A stretch of DNA of 64,000 nt from Arthrinium phaeospermum (lineage: Eukaryota; Ascomycota; Sordariomycetes; Amphisphaeriales; Apiosporaceae). The translations under genes and the position numbers were made by a program. Positions 11,599-20,830 of this stretch are shown here, one piece after another (the stretch's first letter is position 1; each line of letters begins with the position of its first letter). Under the pieces are notes generated by a model. That model did not search any database. It was given only the letters and a program-made list of their open reading frames with translations, and was not told where the DNA came from. The stretch covers positions 1,488,001 through 1,552,000 of the forward strand of contig QYRS01000001.1 of the NCBI GenBank assembly GCA_006503535.1. The letters are read 5' to 3'.

Positions 11599-14379
11599 TC
11601 AACTTTCGACTCCCTGTTTGTTTGGCGGGCCCAGAGGCTGAGGCGGCCACTCGCCCGGATCAAAGTCGCAAGTGAACTGATGGGTCCCCGATCCCACAAC
11701 ACGACCTGACGAATTCCTCTCATCCGTGGCTTGCTCTAGTTCAGAAGGAAGCGTGACCTCCGCCCACGAATTGGGCGGCACGTCGAGCGTCATGCTGAAC
11801 TTGGTCCCTTCCAGCCGCCACTCGCACTTGACAAGCCCGTGCGGCCCATCAAATGAGACCGTAGCGTTGGTGATACTACCGCCTGGCACCGGCCTCACCT
11901 GGATTCTCCTCCACCCCGAGTTGGGCACCGCGCTGATGCCGCCCAGAGTCCCGTGCAGCCAATCCGCCACGGCGCCGAGGGCGTAGTGGTTGAAGCTGGT
12001 CATGGACCCCGGGTTGATCTTGCCGTCGGGCAGCATGCTGTCCCAGCGCTCCCAGACCGTCGTGGCGCCCATGGTGATGGGGTAGAGCCAGCTCGGGTTC
12101 GTCTTCTCGAGCAGCATGCGGTACGCCAGCTGCGACCGGCCCACCGACGTGAGCGCGCCCAGGATGGCCGGCGTGCCCGCGAACCCCGTGGCGATGTGGA
12201 ACCCGGCGCGGCGCACCAGCTTGTCGAGGTGGTTGCGCGCCGTCTCGAGCTCCCGCTCGTTGCGGTAGAGGCCGAACCGCAGGGCCAGTCCGATGCCCGT
12301 CTGCGAGTTGGACATGAGGTTGCCCGCGGGCGTGATGTACTTGTGCTGGAACGCCTCTTTGAGCTGGGCAGCCTGTTTCGCGTACTGGGCGTGTTCGTTC
12401 GTTTTGCCCAGGACGCGGCAGACGTCGGCGAAGACGGTCGTGACGTGCACCAGATACGAGTCGGCGACCAAGACGTCGTCCGTCACGCCGCCGGCTGCAT
12501 CATCGGCCGGCGCCCTGGGGTCGAGCCAATCGCCCAGCTGCCAGTGCATCGGGTCCCAGAGGCCGTCGCTGGCGTCGCGCATAACGCCTTGGTCGAGCCA
12601 CCCGCGCATGCTTTCGAAATGGCTTTCGAGAATGGCGCGGTCGCCGGAGGACTGGTAGAGGTCGTAGGGCGTGAGGACGACCACATCATCCCAGATCGCG
12701 GCAGGCATGTGAGGCCACCCGGGGGTGGGGATGGAGGGGATGATGAAGGGCGGGATGTAATCCATCCCCTCTTTCGTCTGCTCTGCCTTGAGATCAAGCA
12801 GCCAGTCTTTCAACATGCCGGTGGTGTCGTACAGGAAGTTGGCGGTGGGGCTGAAGACCTGGATGTCGCCGGTCCAGCCCAGTCTCTCGTCGCGCTGCGG
12901 GCAGTCGGTCGGGATGGAGAGGAAGTTGCCGTCCATGCTCCACCGGATGTTTTGGTGCAGCTGGTTGACCATCTCGTCGGAACAGGTGAACTCTCCTCGG
13001 CGCTTCATGTCTGTGTGCATCACCAAAGCCTTGAAGTTCTCTTTGGCGGGGAGAGAAGAGTTCGACTTGGGATCGGACAACCCCTCCACCTGAAGGTATC
13101 GAAAGCCGTGAAAGGTGAATTGAGGAGACCACTCATGCAACGGCTCACCAGCCGATATGATGGTGTCGGTCGCCTTGGCCAGTCGTAAGGGGCGGATCCC
13201 CAGCTCGTCGTTCTCCATGACTTCCGCGTGCTTGAGTGTTACCTCGCGATCCCTGGGGAGGTCAATCTCCTGCACCTGCACCTTGCCGACCAGGTTCTGG
13301 CCAAAGTCCACAATGGCCTTGCCGCTTTTCGACCGGAACACGGAAACGGCATCGAGGACCTTAGTGACGCGGACAGGGGCCGCATCCGGGGCGACGAGCA
13401 AGCCCTGAGGCCATGGTAGTTCGCGTGTCGCGCCCCAGCTGGTCTGCTTATCGGTCCCCTGGATTGGCTGATCCCATTCCGATCGGTCTTCCTTGTTTGC
13501 GTCATAAACCTCCCCGTTGTAGATAGAGCTGGATTGTCTCGGGCTATGCTTCACGCTCCAAGTGGTGTCGCTGGACATGCGCCACGGCTCGGATCCGTTT
13601 TGGGGAGTGATCTCCAACTGGGCCAGGACGCCGAGGTCTTTGCCGTAGTTGAACCTCGTGCCCCCGTCAAACCCAAGACGCCCAGCATACCATCCCTCCG
13701 CGACCTCGACCATGATCACGTTGGTTGCTCCAGCCTGGAGGAGGTCCGTCACGTCGTGCACCCTGTAGTTCAGGCGGTCTTGATAGCCCGTCCACCCGGG
13801 CGCCATCTCCTCGTCGCTCGTGCGTTGGCCGTTGACGTATGCCTTGAGAACGCCCAGTCCCGTGATGTACAGACGGGCCCGCGAGTCAGATGAAAGCGTC
13901 CCGGCATCGAGGCTGAACTCTTTGCGGAAGCGCAGGGGGCGCGGCTCGGCTTCGTCGCTCTCATTGGTGGGCGACGGGGCGTCGGCCGCGATGAAAGTGG
14001 CGGACCAGTCGTCTCGCGCCAGGAGCCCGGCCTCGACAATGGCGGCCGGGGACCAGTCGCTGCTGGTCTCGAGCGTCGCGCCGTTCTCGTCGTTGCCCCG
14101 GCCTCGCACGCGGACCCGCACGGCGGCACGCGCCCGGGAGGTCAGCGACACGGTGGGCCATGGCACGAGCGTAGATTCGTCCGACTCCACGGCGAAGACC
14201 TCGGTCTGCTGGATAGGTGATTGCCATGCCGCTTCGAGCTCGTACGAGGTCTGGGTCCAGTTGGGCAGAGTGTGCTCGGAGGCGATGAACTGCCAGGATA
14301 GCCGGGGCCGATCATAGCCCAGGCCAAAGCCGTCGTGGTGGTGCTCGAACGTCACTTTGGACACAAGGGGGCTGGCCAT
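11599..14379 (-). CDS. Alpha-L-rhamnosidase, GH78
   Basis: Single exon of 926 residues starting at the ATG at 14379. GH78 enzymes release terminal alpha-L-rhamnose from plant glycosides and pectic or flavonoid substrates by inversion. The order matches bacterial-type GH78: N-terminal beta domains (about 1-330; WSATFIAADAPSPTNES..., YITGLGVLKAYVNGQ), a beta-sandwich, the (alpha/alpha)6 barrel, and a C-terminal beta domain. The acid signature DCPQRDERLGWTGD is at about 490-505, and the base region GATTVWERWDS at about 772-782. There is no signal peptide, so the enzyme should act inside the cell on imported or internal rhamnosides. The lack of introns over 2.8 kb and the high GC content are consistent with bacterial ancestry but do not prove transfer. 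Confidence 0.93.
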   Translation of the reverse strand: MASPLVSKVTFEHHHDGFGLGYDRPRLSWQFIASEHTLPNWTQTSYELEAAWQSPIQQTEVFAVESDESTLVPWPTVSLTSRARAAVRVRVRGRGNDENGATLETSSDWSPAAIVEAGLLARDDWSATFIAADAPSPTNESDEAEPRPLRFRKEFSLDAGTLSSDSRARLYITGLGVLKAYVNGQRTSDEEMAPGWTGYQDRLNYRVHDVTDLLQAGATNVIMVEVAEGWYAGRLGFDGGTRFNYGKDLGVLAQLEITPQNGSEPWRMSSDTTWSVKHSPRQSSSIYNGEVYDANKEDRSEWDQPIQGTDKQTSWGATRELPWPQGLLVAPDAAPVRVTKVLDAVSVFRSKSGKAIVDFGQNLVGKVQVQEIDLPRDREVTLKHAEVMENDELGIRPLRLAKATDTIISAGEPLHEWSPQFTFHGFRYLQVEGLSDPKSNSSLPAKENFKALVMHTDMKRRGEFTCSDEMVNQLHQNIRWSMDGNFLSIPTDCPQRDERLGWTGDIQVFSPTANFLYDTTGMLKDWLLDLKAEQTKEGMDYIPPFIIPSIPTPGWPHMPAAIWDDVVVLTPYDLYQSSGDRAILESHFESMRGWLDQGVMRDASDGLWDPMHWQLGDWLDPRAPADDAAGGVTDDVLVADSYLVHVTTVFADVCRVLGKTNEHAQYAKQAAQLKEAFQHKYITPAGNLMSNSQTGIGLALRFGLYRNERELETARNHLDKLVRRAGFHIATGFAGTPAILGALTSVGRSQLAYRMLLEKTNPSWLYPITMGATTVWERWDSMLPDGKINPGSMTSFNHYALGAVADWLHGTLGGISAVPNSGWRRIQVRPVPGGSITNATVSFDGPHGLVKCEWRLEGTKFSMTLDVPPNSWAEVTLPSELEQATDERNSSGRVVGSGTHQFTCDFDPGEWPPQPLGPPNKQGVES

Positions 14380-16741
14380 CTTGAATGCGTATGCTATTGA
14401 GACATTCTCTGTTAGACTTGGGGTTTGTTGGGGGGCTGCGTCTGGGTATTTGGGGATGCTGGTATTGTGCGCGGGTGGGCATGGCTTGGCGGGTATTATC
14501 GTGTCTCCATATTTATCTCGGTTAAGCTGCTACCGAACTGGAACCTGCGTCATTCGACTGCCGTGGATTTCGGCATCGACCTTGGACGACCAACCATGTC
14601 CCAGTGCAACCTCCGTGCACAGCGGTGGAGACCCCCGGATTAGCGTTCCTTGGTTATGGGGATCGCCACTCCAGCGGCCGGCGGGTTGCCGAGGCTTCAC
14701 GACATGTGGTCGGTATGCATTTGCCCGCTCACCGGTCGTATGTACACTACTGACTATTGCCCTGGTGGTATGTGACGATATCGGCGCAGCTCACCGAGCG
14801 ACAAGGTGATAGACTGACCATGCGCCCCCTCCTCAAGTGGGACGACGGATGGAGTACGGCCCCTCTCCCCCACACGCATCCGCTAAACCATCTCATTCTG
14901 CCAATGAGCCGGTTCTTGATCGTGGGGACTGCCACCCTGCTTAGCCTAGGTGGTGTCACTTACGATGTTTATAGTGGCATCATCTCGATCAAGTTCGGTC
15001 ACGATGCCTTGGATCTGGACATGTATGAGCTGTCCAAAGCCTGCCCCGTCCTAAATAGCGCAGACATCTCGGTGGAAAATGGAGGCGAGACCTTTGGAAG
15101 TCTTTGCACTGGTGCATGATATGGGGGATGTTTTGGAATAGAGACAATATGTGCTTAACGAAGCGACTTGAAAGAGAAACAGATAAGAGAAAATTGATGA
15201 GGTATAGTTGAACCAATGTCGCCTTGTGGTACTTGCCTCGTACATATCTTCAGACGCCGAGTAATAAGGCCAATCTGCAACTTATCTATCGACTCTCGTG
15301 TGAGCTAGATGAACCGTCTCTCCGGGGTGTTGGTGATGCATCTGCTCATAGCCAGTGTCTACCCATATGGCCAGCCAGACGACAATCCATTCGTTAGACA
15401 AGTCGGAGGAATTCAATTCACCTTGATAGTTGATGTTGAATCCAGGCTGCGGCTGAGACCCATGCGTCTCATCCGCCGGTGGCTTCATTAAGGCCTTGGT
15501 TATCAGCACCGGCCCGAACAATGGCTGGGTACTCGGAGGCAAAGGGTGTCTTCGAAAAGGGTCACCGCCGCCCCGAACCAACGTGCATATTGAAAAAGAC
15601 AGCCCAAGTTGGAAATTAGCCCCCACCTGTATTACGTTAGCACCTATTCGACAAGGCAACCAGAGGAACGTTGAGGTAGGGTGGTAGTTGCTACCCAGTA
15701 CGGAGGGCATCCCCTCATGATCGCCAGGCCTCCGGGCGCAGGTGGCCACCAGCTGTATTGCCTTTTGAAATATCTTACTCGAGGGCTTGACAAAATTCAT
15801 CCGAGAGTGTTTCCAGCTCCCGACTCGCGATTAAGTACATCAAGCGAAGCACTCCATTGGGAAGTAAAGAATGTTCCGGTTCTGTCCCTAAAGGTTTTGC
15901 AGAATGTGACCTTAAGAAACTGACGATCTTACCGTCTTGTTCATGCAGATCAATCCGTTCCGCCTACCCCGACACGCGGGCTTGGGGGCCAGGCGCTTTG
16001 CCACGAACTTCGCAGCATATGGGCCCTCCCTCTATTACTGGCGATTGAGATGCAGGGTCATCACAGGTCTACGCACTTGGCCAAGTAAGAACTCTGTACC
16101 ACCTATCCCATCGAGCATACCTAGGTGTATAGGGGTGGTTCAGCTGAGGGGAGGCACCCATGAGAGTTCACCGTAGCCGACAGATAAGAGCCTGCCCTAC
16201 CTCACTACTATTGGGAAAGAAGTTGCGATCCTTATCGATAACAAGGTTCAGTGCAAGTGACTGAGTCAGCAGGAAGTCCTATGTTTTGCCCACGGCAACA
16301 GGCTGGGACCCGATGACGTCGTATCTGCTTACATTGGGGTCCTCAATGCATGTTGTGTTCACCCTGGAACTCAGGCCAGCTCCGATTGGTCATGTTTGCG
16401 ACGTTTGCTTTGATGCGACCATGTCTTTTAGATCACCGTGGTAGGATGTAACAGCTAAAGGTAAAATGCGTAGAGTCAATAGTGTGGTTGGAACCAGTAC
16501 TTATCATTGCCACGCTTACAGCCACCGTGCCTACTCGGTACCAGATAAAAGCTGCCAATAGAAAATGAGTAAGCGTGAAGCTGACATCAGAAGATAATAT
16601 GTGTGCCACCCACATTAGTCCTCCAGTCTCTCTGGAACTTGCCCCTCGCTCTCATATTACCTAACTTCTCGCTCTGTTTTCACCAATCCTAATAACGTCT
16701 GCCCATATCGCTTTTTGGAACAAATTTGAATCAAGTTGGAA
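14380..16741. other. intergenic, 2.36 kb, divergent promoter region
   Basis: Separates the divergently transcribed rhamnosidase and rhodopsin-like genes, so it holds both promoters. Open frames of 60-170 codons occur on both strands (for example one ending at 15119), but none has ATG context, splice continuity or a recognisable motif. It may contain decayed sequence. Nothing else is supported. Confidence 0.5.
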
Positions 16742-18450
16742 ATGAGCTCTTCCTCCACTTCTCCAATCCCTCCGGGTATCATGCCGTCCGTAGTCCCCAA
16801 TGGGCCCCCACCTCCGGGACACGAAAGCCAGTTTGACGAAGCCGCCCCGTCTCAAGCCTGGATACCCCTATTAGCTGTTTATACTACACTCCCAGTAGCC
16901 ATCGCTCTGATTCTTTTGCGTGTCTACGTCCGTATCCGAATAAGGGATGGGCTAGCTTCTGAAGATTGTAAGACTCGTGCCAAACCTTTGAAGACTCATT
17001 CTAATAAGCATCAGACCTTTGCATACTCGCTGGCGTAAGTACCTACACCCAAGCAGTCATCGCGATGTCTACAGCATGGCAACTTGGCTGTATACATACA
17101 GCTTTCTATTCGATAAGCAAGTGTATGTCTTCATGGGAGATGTTAACCCACTGTAATAGGTTGCAAGTATTAGCTTCTGTGGCCTCACTATGACACGATA
17201 TAAGTGCATACCGGTCGTATGTATCCTCCAAAGCTTCCAAGATCTGCTAACACTCTCCTCACACCTTAGCGGCGTGTTGGGACGTCACGCCTGGGACATT
17301 CCCCAGGCTGTGATCACAGCCGAGGTCATGAAGGTAATGGCTATCTTCTAGGGCTGCCAGGTGCATTCTCCACTGACTATTGACAGGAAATCAGTGCTAC
17401 AACAATGATGAATTTCCTTGCCGCTGCGTCGATAAAATACTCCCTCCTCGTCCTATTCCGACGTATCTTCTCTCCCCTTCCGCGGTCCAAACTCATGATA
17501 CAGATTGGTATCATCTTCACGACGATATCATTCGTCGTATTATCGGTGGTTTGGATCGTGTATAGTGTGCCCCTTCCCGGCGACGGCGGTTGGAACAGTC
17601 GAATCTTCCGAGAAAGGGAGGGCAATGCAACCCCACTAATAAGCATGGCATTGGGTGCTGTGAACACGTTTCTGGATTTATATTTGGTTGCAGTCTCGAT
17701 CAGTTCCATCTCGGCACTCAAATTGTCATTGAGCAGAAGGATTGGCGTATCTGCTATTTTCGCAACAGGGCTGCTGTAAGTATGGTCATTCTTGAGCAAT
17801 CTGTTTCCGTAATTACCAAATGCCTACTCATATATTTAATGGCTAGGGCCTGCGCTTTCTCAATCATTGCGCTAGTCTACAGGTATCGAATTTGCCAGGC
17901 CTACCTCGAAACCCAAGAGCCTGACGGATGGTGGCTTGGGGCGGCTTCCTCGGGCGCAGCGTGAGTTACCCATGGCATCACTCTTCTTAGCATGTGGTTT
18001 TAACAATCCAATTATAGTGTGGCTGAGGTAAATCTCGGAATACTCTGCGCCTGCGTACCCATATGCTTTCCGCTGTTGAGGGGGTTCTCGGAAGCCGTTT
18101 GGAAAATAGCGTTATCTTCGAAAGAATATATCCTGAGACTCGGCAGGCCGCCCGCGCGTGACTACGACCTGGGTACGGGGGATATTTCCGGGACAGGCCG
18201 ATTGCGGAACGTGCCAAGGGTCAACTTGGGAACACTACGCTCACTTTTCCGGGATCCCGGCGCATCGCAGAGGGAGAGCCGTCAAAGGAGCATTACTGTG
18301 ACAAGAGCCACTGACATCGAACTGTCGCCATACACGGAGCTCAGATCCGTCGATATGGATTACCATCGGTACTTGGTGAACGGTCATCAGAAGTCAAACC
18401 AATATACATCAGCTGTCGCCAGTACTGGGGGCTCTGGCCAGCGCTCCTAG
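16742..18450 (+). CDS. Seven-TM rhodopsin-like (SAT4/PTH11-type) membrane protein
   Basis: Seven exons: 16742-16967, 17015-17120, about 17168-17203, 17270-17333, 17387-17775, 17847-17960 and 18018-18450, about 455 residues. The start of exon 3 may be 17168 or 17174. Seven hydrophobic segments can be placed, from WIPLLAVYTTLPVAIALILL to AEVNLGILCACVPICFPLL. The family hallmark Y-x-G-x-x-x-R-H-x-W-D is rebuilt across intron 3 as YNGVLGRHAWD, and the EVNLGI motif of the last helix is present. The GTAAGT at 17035 is coding, not a donor. Proteins of this fungal family sit in the plasma membrane; some act as receptors (PTH11), most are uncharacterised. The cytosolic tail is about 110 residues, Ser/Arg-rich. 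Confidence 0.82.
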
Positions 18451-19027
18451 AGTCGGCCCAAGGGGTTCGAAGCGTTAACGGGCATTCGAGCGCATGTACA
18501 TCGGATACAAGAGTTACGTAGCCAAGTTATGATGGAAGTCACCCTGACTTAATCGGGAAGATGATCTCATGTTAGATTGGGCAGTTCTATATCTCAATGT
18601 CCTCATTATCCGGAAGTGGCAGACTGTAGGAGCCTTAGATCTTACATATAGAAGTTGTATTATGTTCAGAAGTAGTCCGTTTGGCATAATGCCATTGGTC
18701 ATCTGGGGGTCTGCCCAGGTCTAGGCCTGCGCCTCTCCTTTCACCACCTTTATTGCTCTGTTCTTTCAAAGAGTGAATTGTTCGCTTCGCACTCAACGGA
18801 TGCGTTTTGAACCAAAGAAAACAATACACATTCATCCCCGAACCCCCCGTATGTACAAATGGGACGTATTCAACCATCTGTTAATATATATCGGCTTCAT
18901 TCTTTCCGTCTCCTATACCTGTACAGAGTTCGAGAGCCTTTCTTCGTAACGGATTATCGAATCAAAGCTCTTCCGGCAGAGACATCCTATTGAGAACCCA
19001 TATTTCTAAATTGCAACACTCTCCAAC
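18451..19027. other. intergenic, 577 bp
   Basis: 3' side of the rhodopsin-like gene and promoter of the second Cys...His gene. No supported feature. Confidence 0.45.
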
Positions 19028-19816
19028 ATGGCTTCTTCCGGCTCATCTGGCTCTGGTGCCCCCAGCAAGATGCCTGTTCCACCGCCGAACGGATTAGTTG
19101 ACTGCCAAGACGACCCGGAAAGGTTCATCCGTGTCCCCATGAGCGGCCACCCCACTGTTGAGAAACCCCAGCAGCCCGACGAGGAGCCCTCTCGGGCAGC
19201 CGAGGGTGATGACAGAGCCCTTTACACTGGGGGTATCAGCACTTGCACCGCCATTGCAATCAGCGGTGTATACCCGGCGCAAGACGCAGCCGATCCTCCG
19301 ATCCAGCGTTACAATAGATTCATGATCCACGTAACGGAGGAGAACTGGTGGCATCACTGTGACAAACTCCAGATTCGGGTCCAGGAGGCGCAAGAGGCGG
19401 GCCTGTCGGATCTGCAAGTCCACGTTGCTGCTGTCCGACCAGAGACGCTTCTATTGGATGACGGCTTTCAAGATGAGGACCCAGTCGGGGATTCCTACGT
19501 CGAACAGCGCAAACTGATGACCAAGCTGCGAGAGCTGGTCGGATCGGATGCGCAGAGCAACGACCAGCCTCGGATTCATTGGTACCCTTACCGGTACGGT
19601 GGCTATCGTCACGCGACATTAATGGCTTTCTATAGCGACCGGAGCGTTGTTGTCAACCAGGAAGCGTACAAGTGCGCATGGCAGTTGCAGGAGAAGGAAT
19701 GGATAAACTACATGGAGACGAGTGTCCCCGAAGAAACTCCATCTCCCGACGATTACAAAACCCGGGTAAACCAACCTTGGATTATGGCCAGAAGCCAAAC
19801 AAATGGCCAAAGCTAA
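19028..19816 (+). CDS. Unknown protein with conserved Cys...His pair, paralogue B
   Basis: Single exon, 262 residues, with ATG context CCAACATGGCT shared with paralogue A at 9115. Homology runs over the whole core: STCTAIAISGVYP, RYNRFMIH, LSDLQVHVAAVRPE, RIHWYPY, AFYSDRSVVVNQ and a C-terminal TRVNQPW. C73 and H101 are spaced 28 residues apart, as in the partner. The N-terminal about 60 residues are Pro/Ser/Gly-rich and divergent, as expected for a disordered arm. The two genes lie about 10 kb apart in opposite orientation, with the F-box, rhamnosidase and rhodopsin-like genes between them. No signal peptide. Function unknown; a Cys/His hydrolase or deamidase-like activity is possible. Confidence 0.76.
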   Translation: MASSGSSGSGAPSKMPVPPPNGLVDCQDDPERFIRVPMSGHPTVEKPQQPDEEPSRAAEGDDRALYTGGISTCTAIAISGVYPAQDAADPPIQRYNRFMIHVTEENWWHHCDKLQIRVQEAQEAGLSDLQVHVAAVRPETLLLDDGFQDEDPVGDSYVEQRKLMTKLRELVGSDAQSNDQPRIHWYPYRYGGYRHATLMAFYSDRSVVVNQEAYKCAWQLQEKEWINYMETSVPEETPSPDDYKTRVNQPWIMARSQTNGQS

Positions 19817-20049
19817 GTATGCATTGATTCATTGGAAACTTTGAAACAGCAGAGTAAGTTAGAGTAATAAGGAAGTATAATTGATATAATACCCCATTTC
19901 CAATAGGTTTATACATGAATCTGTCTTCATTCAAAATAACTCCATGCTCGGACTAGCTTCCCTTGGAACTGGCATCATCAGTGTTCCCTGCCTTGGACCA
20001 ACAGCATAGCGAGGTTCAACATAGCGAAACTCTCATCGACCCAATTTAC

Positions 20050-20772
20050 ATGGCGTCTTCCAGAGCCCTCACCATCGGGTGCGGGGCTGCTGGGCCAGTT
20101 TTCGCCCTACTGCCGAGAAAGAAAGGTTGGAACCCCATCTTCTTCGAGCGTGTCGCTGCCCTTGCAGATATCGGCGCTTTGTTTCTCATCTGCTCCAACG
20201 GTCTCAAGGTCTTGAACCTCGTGGGAGACGTCAGCCGCCGCTTATTGGAAAACGGCCCCAGCATAGAGTGGCTGCTCGATTATCAAGCGGAGGGGCCGCA
20301 GCTCGGCTGCCCGGACATCTCGAGCGACTCGAGGCGCCTGTACAAGAAGCCGGCTGTGGGCGTGAAGTGGACTCTGATCGAATCGTGGCTCCTGGGACTC
20401 GTCAAAGAGAACAGTATCGAGTTGAGAGACGGGTGGTCGCTGGAAGTCATTGACGAGACGGACCAAGATGTAACCGCCCATTTTGGCGGGGATCGCTCGG
20501 AGACACCACCCCTCAGGATTTTGCTGTTTTTGATCCTGTCCGAGTACTCGGTGTCGTCAAAGCAGCCTTGGATGCGAATACGGCACAGGTCAAAGAATGT
20601 TCCATTTACTGACAAGTCTGTACGAGACACAAGAGGACCGAAAGTGAAGACCGAACTCCCCTGCCTAGTGTTGGCAATGCAAATGAGCGAATGCTCACTC
20701 CGAACAAAGCCAATGTTGAGCTCAATTTCACCTCGCTTGGTTTACTTCGCCAATTTAGAGCCCCGTAAATAG
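20050..20772 (+). pseudogene. FAD-dependent monooxygenase fragment
   Basis: The ATG at 20050 opens a frame whose first about 150 residues look like the N-terminal half of a class A flavin monooxygenase: a Rossmann-like GCGAAG, FFERVAALADIGA, CSNGLKVLNLVG and a strand ending near DVTAHFGG. After about 20500 the similarity stops and the frame continues with unrelated residues to the stop at 20772. The GD motif that contacts FAD and the substrate domain are missing. The fragment ends only 58 bp before the convergent caspase-like gene. I read it as a truncated relic; a short expressed protein cannot be excluded. Confidence 0.55.
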
Positions 20773-20830
20773 AGAGACACATTATAACCCCGGCCCTGCC
20801 AACTCCCAATTCACTGCATACGAAACGCCC

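Noticed and set aside
11953..13188. 411-codon frame antisense to the rhamnosidase
   Set aside because: Shadow of the GC-rich GH78 coding strand; rich in Arg/Val/Gly with no motif.
14757..15119. 120-codon plus-strand frame upstream of the rhodopsin-like gene
   Set aside because: First in-frame codon is not ATG, no splice partner, no recognisable family; a hydrophobic stretch alone is not enough.
17035..17062. GTAAGT...CAG read as a very short intron in the rhodopsin-like gene
   Set aside because: It would be far below the usual intron size, and reading through gives a continuous membrane segment.
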